Origin: Linanthus parryae
Taxonomy: Eukaryota > Streptophyta > Magnoliopsida > Ericales > Polemoniaceae
Direction of reading: 5' to 3'
Assembly (NCBI GenBank): GCA_023055425.1
Contig: JALGPY010000004.1
Span: forward strand, 114,369,504 to 114,433,503
Length of the DNA stretch: 64,000 nt
The translations under genes and the position numbers were made by a program. Positions 31,795 through 42,461 of this stretch are shown one piece after another. Every line of letters starts with the position of its first letter. Positions within the stretch are counted from its first letter, which is position 1. The notes under the pieces were generated by a model, which was given only the letters and a program-made list of their open reading frames with translations, had not been told where the DNA came from and did not search any database.

Positions 31795-34700
31795 ATGGCC
31801 AAGACAAGAGTAACCAGACCCGTCAAGGAAGATGAAGAGATGCCCGACCTTCCACAGGCCTTGTGGCGAAAAGCCCCCTTTTTAGGCGGCAAAGATTTCT
31901 ACCATGCGAGGGTAAAGGCGAAGAGGATGCCTGATCCTGTCCCAGTTGAGCGATTGCTGACGCTGACTCGCCCAGTTAACTCAGCCTTGCTCGAGTTGGT
32001 TGGTTCCGAGGATGTGGTTCGATTGGGAATCGAAAACGGGCACTTCCCATATACTGCGATTTCTACCCAGGCGTTCGTCCAGAAATTGGACTATATGGAT
32101 GAGTGGATCGATCACGTGTTGGATCATCACGCCGCGACTCTTGATGAAGCCGGCGTATACTTTGCTATCCGTGCTATGAAGGGTGCTGCCGTGAAGCTGG
32201 ATCAATCCATGCTTCTAGACCTTCTGTCCCGTTACTCGCCTGCGACTCACACGTTCCATTTTGCTGAATTCGAGGCTGCCCCCACACTCGAGGACGTTCA
32301 AATTCTGTACGAGCTTTCCCCCATGGGCGAGGTGGACCCACTGAGTCCCTTGAGGACATCTGCGGAGATTGCCTTGTACACGCAGATGGAGGAATGCCTA
32401 GCAGAGGTGAAGAAAATCTCCACTCGGTGGACCACTACAAAGCCTCTTCCGAACTGGCAGCTGGTTGATACATCCGCGAAGAATACCTGGAACAAATGGT
32501 TGCAGTACTTCTTTCGAGACTATGCGAACAGCAGCATTACTAAGAAACTTCTAAGTGAAGATCCGGAGGCCGAGAATTACGTAGAGGGCAAGGGTTATCA
32601 CTTGACCCTTTGTGCTTTTCTCTGTGCCTGGCTGTCGAGGTACTTGATTGATGGTCACCCCCACGACGGAGTCTTCTACCATGTGTTGCCACTTGCTGTG
32701 AGGCTCGCTCTTGGCCAGAGAGTCGCACTCGGACCCTTGGTCTTGGGCACGCTGTACTATAGGCTTGATCAGCTGGTTCTGGCTATGAGGGAGTCGCGTG
32801 GCCGCCTCGATGTACTGACTTTTGTCAATATTTCCTTTTTGACAATGTGGGTTTTCGAGCGCTGGCCGTCTTATGCTCCAACTGCTCTCCAACTTGACAA
32901 GTGGTGTCCCCCAGGCGAGACAGAAGCGCGCAACAGCGGAAGAGCTGCGAGATGGTTCGGAACAGGCAACACCAAGTGCGTTTGGAGTTTGATATGCGAC
33001 AAACGGAAGGAGTTTACTGCCAGGCCCTATGCCACGCGCATTGAGAATGTGCGGTGGTTTCCAAAGCTGTACCCCTCTAAAGGCATGGTCTTTTCAGAAG
33101 GGCTTCTCTTTGAAGGGGGACCTCATTTCCATGAGCGCTACCGCGAGTTCTTTTGCTGGTGTCTGCGAGGTTCCCTTCCTGCCCCTGCAGAGCATATTCG
33201 TGAGCTCGCGCCGAGGTATGAAAAGCTTACTGTGGACGTTGACCCCACCCGAGTTTCTCCTCAGTTTGGTTTTGATGCGGTGGCCCCATCAATCTGGCCC
33301 CAGTCCATTGTCAGAGGATGCTACAAGCGCTTGCTAACAAAGGAGTGCAAGACAGTTTTCATGAACAATCTTCCTTTTGAGCAGCCTGCGGGAACCCGCG
33401 AGGGTGGTTGTTCCCAGAACTGGCTCGCATACTGGGTTGCCCAGCAAACGAGGATTGAGACAGAGTCGGCCGCGCAGCCAGGTAGATCTCCCTTGATCAA
33501 AAGAAACTCTTTTCCGTTTCGCCCCACTTGTAGTCTGAGCGAATCTGAGTATGGTTGCTACTCACTGTGGGATCGTGAGAACCATTTGTGCCCTGATGTC
33601 ATTCTGAAGGAGCAAGTCGCCGCAATTAAGAAGGGCGATGCGCATGTCGTCAGATATAGCAAGGCATTTGCTGAGGTAAGCGATTTCTTCGCGTGCATTA
33701 AGCTTCTTGATTTCCTTATGCTGACATCTTTATTCTGTACGGTTGCAGTGTCATGTGCGGCGATTCGCATCTGGTGACCGCTCCAAGTCATTGGTTAACG
33801 CCATTGTTGCCACCAGAAGACAAAGGCAGTCGTTCCGGCTAGCGTGGAGGATGGAACCTGAGCTCGAAACAAAGATTCGCGCAGTCATGAATGCTTTTGC
33901 TGACTCGCTGATAGACAATCCTCCGGCTCCGTCTCCTTCTGGAGATGACCCGTCTCCTCCAGCGGCTGCGGCGCCAAGAGTGAAGAGACCTAGGCAAAAG
34001 GGAATTACGATTTCTTCCCCTAGGAATGCCCCAGCTTCTCCTCCAGTGAGGTCCCTTTCTATCAAGGACAAAGGCAAAGGTCGCATGCCCAGCAAAGTGC
34101 GGAAAGATCTCGCAGTTGAGACTTTCGTTCCATTCAATCAAGAGGAAGAGGAAGAGAGGCAGGAGCCCCAAGCAAGTGATGAAGAAGAAGTAACAGTTGT
34201 GATGCATGAGGAAGAATCAGGAGGTACCTCCGTCACATTTCCTTTCCCATTATCGTAACTTCGTTGCACTTCTTTTCTTTAAACCAATGGTGTATTCGCA
34301 GATGATGATGATGAAACCATTGGTGGCCTTGTGGCCAAGAGACAAAAGAGAGATGCCCATTCTGGCATTCCAGATGATCCCATAAGCGAGGACGTTCTTG
34401 CTGAGTCCCGAAAGACAGCCGCGGAGGCTGCTGAAAGAAGAAGGCGGCGAGAGGAAGAGGAGCTCGAGCGTGTGAAACAGCGGAGCCTCGAAGAGCAGCA
34501 TGTTGACGACTTAGTGTGTCCAGTTGGCGAGGAAGACGAGCTTCCCGAAGAAGTGGCTCCTCATGCGGAGGAGGAAGATGAGGTTCCCGGAGAGGATGCA
34601 GCGGCCTTGGAGCAAGTCCAAGCAGACTTCGAAGAGATCGCAGGTGGCGATAAAGGTGAGATCTTCAATCTCACAGTAACTTATAGAGATGTTATTGTGG

Positions 34701-36083
34701 GTGAGTTAAAGCATGGTGTGTCAAAGGCTGACATTCGCCGTTGGTTAGTAGGCAAATGCGGAGAACCCTCAGGTAATTATTTGAGTGATACACACGTACT
34801 AGGCTTTAGCAACTTGAGTCAGAATCATGACTGGTTTATTCGCATCCCAGGTCACGCTTCTCTTAAAGACTTGCTTAGTGAGGACACACTGATAGGGCAT
34901 GGTTCCACGTCCTTAGTGTATGATGAGGATACCTCAGTCCCACCTTCGCGTGGAGGTGCTTACTCTTAGCTTTAGTAAAGATAGCAAAATAACTTATAGC
35001 GCAAGTTACCTCATATCATCGCATTTAATGTCGCAAGTCATGTTGAGGAACCTGATCTGGAGCAGAGAAGTCAGCCTTCTGCGTCCTATATTCCAATTCC
35101 GAGCTCCCATACCGAGAAGCCCGTCGCAGCTGCTGACCACGCGGGTGAGCCTCTCGAGGACATCATCGAACTTTCCGACGATGCTGGAGCTGATACTGTG
35201 CTGATGGATGAAGATGTCCATGCTAGTGCTGAGGAAGTAAGGACAAGTGCTGCTAATGTTCTCGCATCTGAGAGCGTCCTTCGCCAAGCGACTTCAGCTG
35301 TCCCTTCGCATCCGGCGATGACTGAGCCAGAGGCACCTATTCCTGCGTGGAGCATTTGGGGCTCGCAGGTTGGGAATGCAGTCGCAGCTGGTGCGGCCTA
35401 CACTCTTCCTCCTGACTACGAGAGATTGGAGCTCGCAGCTGATAGGAGAGCTATGGAGCGAGGGCAATCTTCGAACAACCCGGCAGCCCGCATTCCTTCT
35501 CTTCATGAGATTCTGGAAGGAACTGGTAAGTAGAGCTTTACTGTTTGCACGTCGCATTATTCGCTTGCGAGTTTTGACATCATAACTTATTTTTGACGTC
35601 TCCTCAGGTTTGAAGCAAACCGATGTAGACTGGGTGGTTCGAATGCGTCTGACCTACCCGCAGTCGTTTGTGAGATCTCTGGAGATAGGGCCTTTCGACA
35701 GGAGGCTGTTTCTTACTGAAGCCATCTGGATTTTGGAGCAGCTATCTGCGGCTACGCCTGCGACCATTTCGGTCCAGAGTGCTGAATCGCTATGCGGCAT
35801 GTGCCAAAATCTCGTGACCCAAGTCCAAGGCAGAATGGGCTTCAAGTTTCTTTTGAACAGAGTCACGCTGATTCGCGCAGCCGTAACTTTGAAGCTCGGC
35901 CACCAGAATCTCGCAGCTGAGAAGCAGAAAGTGGAGCAGCAAAAGCTAAAAGTCGATGAAGCTCTGAAGCTCTATCATGAGATGAATGCCAGGTGCGAGC
36001 TATTGAAGCAAGAAGTGGAACAAGTGGAGAAGCTGAGCGAGCAGTTCGATCCCCAAGACTCCTTGATCAAGAATTTGCTTTGA
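31795..36083 (+). CDS. Plant-mobile-domain (PMD) gene, antisense inside gypsy element
   Basis: This gene lies in the 3' region of the gypsy element but on the strand opposite to gag-pol, and appears to be split by introns. Exon 1 (31795-33675, 627 codons, ATG after an acceptor-like TTTCCGCAG) encodes a PMD: HTFHF...APTLEDVQILYEL at residues 152-173 and FLCAWLSRYLI further on. Introns with GT...AG ends and consistent phase are 33676-33748, 34224-34301 and 35526-35607 (73, 78 and 82 bp). A further junction between about 34656 and 35037 could not be fixed. Exon 2 (33749-34223) and exon 3 (from 34302) are Pro/Ser-, Lys/Arg- and Glu-rich; exon 4 spans about 35038-35525. The last exon (35608-36083) is Lys/Glu-rich and likely coiled coil, ending in TGA. 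PMDs are found in plant proteins such as MAIN/MAIL and in transposons. The function here is unknown. Confidence 0.8.
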
Positions 36084-37302
36084 TTTTCGAATTTTGAAAA
36101 AAATAGCAAGAAAATAGCTGGAACATTAATGTAATGTTTGAAACATTAATGTAATGTTGCTAGGGTTTCTCCCCACTTTTTTCAACAACAACAATGAATT
36201 TTCCCGTTTTGCCCTTTTCCGGGATTTGATTGGATATTTCTGTGCATATCCAATTATGACATCAGCAATTGATTCTCTGCTTGATTTTCGCGCTAATTTC
36301 TCGGCAGATAAGCACGCTTTCGTTGGGAAGTCCATCCGAATCATGACTATCCGTCATTTATTAGGATACGCAACTGAATCGTCGTAGCCTTTAGTAGGGT
36401 AATTGATTGTTACCGCTTTTCAAGGCGTAAGTGATTGAACTTACCCTCTTTTTGAATTCTGCTGACTCATCTTTGGCAACCGAAGAGTCTGTACAGGGTC
36501 TATATAAACCCTGCCCTTGCTATTTGGGTTCTTCATCCCAAAAATGTGCTTTGCCGTGAGTCCTTACGACTGCTGGCTTCAACGCTTATTTTTCGTTGAT
36601 TCATGGCAACTTCAAGTTATGAATCCTGAGTTTGCGCTTTGTGCTGTAGAAATAGTTTCCAAGATCCACTTTATGAGGCTTATTGCTCTTTATAACCATC
36701 ATAAAGAAGATGCAGATAATATCTCATGTGTGTTCGAAGAAATTTCTTCGTGTATTATGTGTGCAGGTCATGTTTCCGGCCGCCTCGTGGTGAGGTGCAG
36801 CGCCGAAGTGACCGTGCTACCGTCTCGTAATGAACGGCGAAATTCTCCTCCAGCATCCCTGAAGGAGGATTTCTTGCCTCTTCGTTCTTGAACTCAGAGT
36901 GCTCGTCAATGCCCTTGTCCAATATGACAAGGAGTCCATCACCAGAGGAATGACTGCTTCGCCTGTTTTGCAGAGCAGCATATGTCGAAACAGGAAGCTC
37001 CTCCGGCGCCTACCTTGATCAGACAGAGGCTTTTGTCACCCCTTGGGGTCTTGGGCGTATCGATTCCCAGGTTTCGCTGCTAGGGATGTACCGAATGACA
37101 AGCTGATCTCTTCGCGGCAGCATCCCTCTTGCTACAGATCTTTGGCTGCAGATCTGCGTGTTGCATTGCCGGTGTTAAGACCGGTGGGTTCATCCTTTTT
37201 TTAGTCGGGATTCCCCTAGTGTGTCTCTGGCTTGTCAGCCACTTTTCGAATGTATTGTAAGCCATGTTGGCTGCGTAATTAGATTCGAGCTTTTCGCTTG
37301 TA
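36084..37302. other. Non-coding spacer in the gypsy 3' region
   Basis: The stretch lies between the antisense gene and the tandem repeats. A TATA-like TCTATATAAACCC at about 36499-36511 and short open frames (such as 36517-36891) are present, but no family feature was recognised. Confidence 0.4.
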
Positions 37303-37584
37303 AGCTGCTATCTAGACAGATAAATTGTAAGTCATTTGACTCGTAATGATAAATAGCCTTTTGTATTATCTGCTGTCTCTTTGCAACAAAATACAATTTC
37401 GCATGCGTTTCGGCATATTTCGCCTTGCATAATGCTATGTAATGGTTTCGCATTTGCGATATATGAATTCGCTGATGCTTCGCTAGATCGTTCGAGATCA
37501 TATTTTCGCAGCTGCGCTATCCTGACAGATGGGCTTATGATTGGCCTTTGTGGACCATTTAAGATCATCTTCACAATGTTGCAA
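37303..37584. repeat. Degenerate leading copies of the gypsy tandem repeat
   Basis: Blocks such as GCTGCTATCTAGACAGATA (about 37303) and GCTGCGCTATCCTGACAGAT (about 37511) keep the CTATC...GATAG core of the array that follows, with heavy decay. Confidence 0.5.
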
Positions 37585-38508
37585 GTTGCTATCGTGGCAG
37601 ATAGTCTTTAGTAGATCAATTGAGATCGTTAAATTGTGCGAGTTGCTATCGTTGCAGATAGGCTTTATTAGAAGATCGATCGGGATCGTCTTTAAACAGG
37701 CTGCTATCGTAAGAGATAGTCTTATATGATCAATTAAGATCGCATTTGCACAGGCTGCTATTGTAAGAGATAGGCTTTAAGTGATCAATTAAGATCGCAT
37801 TTGCACAGGCTGCTATCGTAAGAGATAGGCTTTAAATGATCAATTAAGATCGCATTTACATAGATTGCTACCGTAAGAGATAGGCTTTAAATGATCAATT
37901 AAGATCGCATTTGCATAGATTGCTACCGTAAGAGATAGGATTTAAATGATCAATTAAGATCGCATTTGCATAGATTGCTATCGTAAGAGATAGGCTTTAA
38001 ATGATCAATTAAGATCGCATAGGCTGCTATCGTAAGAGATAGGCTTAGATGATCAGTTAAGATCGCATTGGCTGCTATCGTAAGAGATAGGCTTAGATGA
38101 TCAGTTAAGATCGCATAGGCTGCTATCGTAGGAGATAGGCTTTGGATGATCAGTTAAGATTGCATAGGCTGCTATCGTAAGAGATAGGCTTAGATGATCA
38201 GTTAAGATCGCATTGGCTGCTATCGTAAGAGATAGGCTTAGATGATCAGTTAAGATCGCATAGGCTGCTATCGTAAGAGATAGGCTTAGGTGACGATCGA
38301 TCAAGACCGTATTTCGCATTTGCTGCTATCGTGAGAGATAGGCTTAGATGACGATCGATAAAGACCGTGTTTCGCATTTGCTGCTATCGTGAGAGATAGG
38401 CTTAGATGACGATCGATAAAGACCGTGTTTCGCATTTGCTGCTTTCATGAGAGATAGGCTTAGATGACGCTCGATAAAGACCGCGTTTGTACAGATTGCT
38501 ATTGCGGC
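37585..38508. repeat. Tandem array, about 17 units of 48-58 bp
   Basis: Each unit starts GCTGCTATCGTAAGAGATAGG and ends in a GATC...AAGATCGCAT block. Three length classes follow one another: about 55 bp (37700-38021), 48 bp (38022-38265) and 58 bp (38270-38493), with two more diverged units at the left edge. Every unit contains a CTATC-GTAAGA-GATAG dyad able to form a hairpin. The array lies between pol and the antisense PMD gene. Tandem repeats in the 3' region are known for Tat/Ogre-type elements and can seed satellites. Confidence 0.95.
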
Positions 38509-38724
38509 GAATAAACCATTGTTAACAGTAATAACAAACTGAAATAAAGTAAAATCGACACAAAGAAATATGAGGTTTCTCATTTGGGAGAATTTTCTTT
38601 ATATAATGCTCTCATATGGGAGAGATGGGATTACAATCCTCTCATATGGGAGAGGAGATTGCGTAAGTCGTAGCCACATGAGACATTAAGCAACGTTATA
38701 ATAAAACGTATGAAATGAGAGAAG

Positions 38725-41700
38725 TCAGGGGTAGTACTTCTTAATCCAGCGCATGTTGACTGAACTCGGAGTAGAGGTTGTGCCGTGCAACCTCCGTATG
38801 CTGCAGTAGCCACTGTCAAAGACTTCTGTGACTTCGAAGGGTCCTTCCCAATTGGCTGCGAACTTCGGGTGTGTCGCTTCTCGCATACAGTGATCAGATG
38901 CGCGCAAGACCAAGTCTCCAACTGCGAAATCTCTTCGCTGGACCGTCTTATTGTAGGCGCGAGCGATTCTTTCCTGGTACCGCTTGTTGGTTCTCTTGGC
39001 TTGTTCTCGCTTTTCCTCCAGCAAGACTAAGTCGTGATCGCGTTGATTTTCATAGAGTGCATGGAAGGCCAGCCTTGCCGAATTGACTCTAACCTCCGCA
39101 GGTACTACAGCTTCGGCTCCATAACATAGTAGAAATGGCGAGGCCCCTGTGGGTGTCCTTGGAGAAGTTCGGTAAGCCCACAGAGCTATGCTTAGAGAGT
39201 CGGCCCACTTCTTGTGGTCATCTGCGACCATCTTGCTCAAAATTCTCAACAGCGTTTTGTTAGTCGCTTCGGCTTGTCCGTTTCCCTTTGGGTAATAAGG
39301 GGTAGAACATATCTGCCTGATATTGTACTCCGCTAATTTCGCAGCTACCTGGCGATTAACAAAAGGAGTACCGTTATCTGAAAGAATTGTGTTTGGGATT
39401 CCGAACCTGCATATGATGCTTTCCTGGATGAAATTGACCACAGCCAGCGCATTTGCCGTCTTTAGTGGTATTGCTTCCACCCACTTGGTGAACAGCTCAG
39501 TTGCGGTGAGAATGAAATGATTCCCGTGCGACGTCGGTCGGATGGGACCGATGAAGTCCAGAGCCCATGTGTGAAACGGCCATGGCGTCCCTAGTGCATG
39601 TAGATCCACGGCGGGAGCCTGCACTAGGTTCCCTTTGAATTGGCATTCCTGGCAGCGTCGTACTTTGGTGCGGCAATCGACCTCCATCGTGGGCCAGAAA
39701 TACCCGATTGAGAGGAGCTGCCTGCATAATTTCGCACCTCCTTGGTGTTCCACTTGATGAGAAAGGTCCATGACTTCTTGTGCTTCTCTGCCGTCTAGAC
39801 ATCGCAGCAAGTTGCCCTCGTGACCTCTTCGCCAAAGCAGGTTTTCCTGTACCACGTATCGAGACGCTTTCCTTTTCAATTTTTTGGCTTCTTTTCTTGA
39901 CTCGGGTACGGTGCCCTGGGTGAGGAAATCAAACAGTGGCTTCCTCCAGTCCGTGTCGTCATCGGTTAGGGCGATGAGTAGAGAATCTTTGATTAGTGCG
40001 CAACTTTCGCACTTCCCTTGTATCAGGGCTGCGGCTGTTGACATGTCTGGCCAATGAATACCATATCTCTGAGCCTTTCTGTAGATTGACACCTCGCTTT
40101 CCCCGCAGGCGTGTTGGTGAATCTTTTCTAACAGCTGCTGTCCCTCTTGCTCGGAGACGCATCGCATGAGTATTCCCCCAGGACCCTTGTAGTAAAGGGT
40201 GTTGTCGTGGATGCAGTATCCTTTTGTGAGTGCCCAGCTTTCGCTGCTGGTGCCCTTCGCAATAGCTTGCAGGATTGGTTTCCGCCAGTCTGCGTCATCC
40301 ATGTGTTCGTCGTCGCACGCATCTTCTGTCAATGCCGACGATGTTCGCACTTCAATGGAAATCCTTGCGGGGCATTTGTCTATGCTGACCTTAGACCCCA
40401 AGGTTGCTAAGGCGTCTGCGTGCCTGTTGTCTGCTCGGGGCTTGTGCTCGTACTTCACATCGCAGAATTGCTGCATCAGCTTCTGTACTAAGGTGCGGTA
40501 AGACAGGAGGTTGATCTCCTTCAAACCATATTCGCCCGAGGCTTGCTTAACAATCAGCTTGGAATCTCCCGTGACTGTTAAGTTGCTCACTTCCAAAGCT
40601 TTCGCCGCACGGAGCCCCGCAATGAGAGCCTCGTATTCCGCTTCGTTGTTTGTGACTGCGAAGTTGAGCTTTGCGGACATCTGTATGACTTCCCCATCTG
40701 GCTTTGTCAAGACTATCCCAATGCCTCCGCCTTTCCGGGTTGACGAACCGTCGAAGTGGAGAGTCCAATAGGGCACGTCGATTGCGTAGATTTCAGGGCC
40801 TTCGAGCTCTTCTTCGATTACGGGTTGGTGGCTGTTGTCGGGGAACTGTGCCAACAGATCCGCTACCGCCTGCGACTTGATCGCTCGCGGTCGTACGCAT
40901 GTGATATCGTATTGGGAAATGGTCATGTACCATTTCGCCAGTCTTCCTCCCGGAGTAGTGTGAGTTAGCAAGTATCTTATGGGGTCGCTCTTGGTGACCA
41001 CTACTACTTTGTGTGATGCAAAATAGTGTTTCAACTTCTCTATCACAAAGAATAAGGCAAGGCAATGACGTTCGATGTCTGTGTACCTCGATTCGCAGGC
41101 TGCACGATGCGAGAGATGTAGTAGATAGGCCTCTCTTGGCCTTCATACTCCTGAGCCAAGAGCGCTCCTATAGATCTCCTTGTTGATGTCAGATATAGCA
41201 GAAGCGGTGATCCCAGTTGAGGCGCGATCATTATCTTTGAGGACGTGAGTAAATCCTTCAGCTTTCCGAATGCGGCTTCGTGCTCCGGAGCCCAGCTGTA
41301 CACAGCGTCCTTCTTGAGAAGAGTGCTAAAACAGCATGTGATTTCGGCAATTGCTGGGATGAATCTCCGCAGATAGGATAGCTTTCCTAAAAATGTCTTT
41401 AATGCACTCTGATTATGGGGTGGCGTCATGCCAGTGATAGCTGATACTTTTGCGGGGTCGGGCTCGATCCCTTGGCGATGAACCACGCATCCCAAGAATT
41501 TCCCTGATGTTACCCCGAACGCGCATTTCATGGGATTCATCTTCAGTTGAAAGCGCCTGCATCTATTGAACACCTTTCGCAGATCTGCGAGGTGGTCTGC
41601 TTCGTGCTTGGATTTAACCACCAGGTCATCCACATAGAATTCCACCTCTTTGTGCATCATGTCGTGGAATAGAGCCATCATGGCCCGTTGATAGGTCGCG

Positions 41701-42449
41701 CCCGCGTTCTTAAGACCGAACGGCATCACCGTGTAGTTGAATACCCCTACAGGAGTGATGAATGCTGTTTTCCGCGCATCTTCGGGATCCATCTTGATTT
41801 GGTTGTATCCGCTGAAGCCGTCCATGAAACTGAACATGCGATGACCCGCTGTTGAATCGATAAGCAAATCGATGTTGGGCAGTGGGAAATCGTCCTTAGG
41901 GCAGAAGCGATTGAGATCTCGGAAGTCCACGCAGATGCGGAGCTGTCCGTTCTTCTTCACCACTGGCACGATGTTGGCCAGCCATGTGGGATGATGATTC
42001 GGCTCTATGAACTTGGCATCTAGGAGTTTGACAATCTCCTGCTTGATCTTCACGTTAAGCTCTGGCCTGAAGCTTCTTGTGCTCTGCTTGACCGATTTAG
42101 ACCCTGGGACGATGTCTAAACGGTGCATGGTGATGCTTGTATCCAGACCTGGCATCTCATCATACTCCCATGCGAACACATCCTTGTATTCAGTTAGGAG
42201 CTGTAGCAGCCCTTGTTCTTCTTCGCTTGTGAGGTCCGAGCTCAGGAAGACTGGCCTTTTCTTTTCCTCGTTCGGGCTGAGGAACACTTCCTTTAGCTCT
42301 TGCTTTTGCGGTCTTGGCCTGTCCTCCATGCATTCAGGCGCTTCTTTGAGTTTCTCGTCTGGAGTGCCCTGTGTTGGCTCTTCCGTCAGCGGAATTTGCT
42401 CGATTTGATTGATTTGCCCAGGGATATCCCCATGCCCGCGTGAGGACAT
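38725..42449 (-). pseudogene. Gypsy Pol: RT, two RNase H domains, integrase; one frameshift
   Basis: The first block (41043-42449) carries RT: RICVDFRDLN, MPFGLKNAGATYQR and the active site YVDDLVVKS, with the first RNase H beginning at its end. The second block (38725 to about 41095) is in another frame and carries the end of the first RNase H, a second RNase H (LHFDGSS, NNEAEYEAL, GDSKLIV, NRHADALA supply the D-E-D-D residues), an integrase zinc region (HQGGAKLCRQ, CQECQ) and a core with D-D-E at ALDFIGP, SDNGTPF and GQAEATNK. It stops at 38725 after MRWIKKYYP. The frame is lost once, near 41090-41096, like a one-base deletion. Pol is in the same frame as gag-protease, separated by a single TGA. 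The dual RNase H places it in the Tat lineage. Confidence 0.93.
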
Positions 42450-42461
42450 CCCCGCGCACCT

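Noticed and set aside
37585..38508. CRISPR-like array
   Set aside because: The units are contiguous imperfect tandem repeats without unique spacers, inside a plant retrotransposon; it is a minisatellite-type array.
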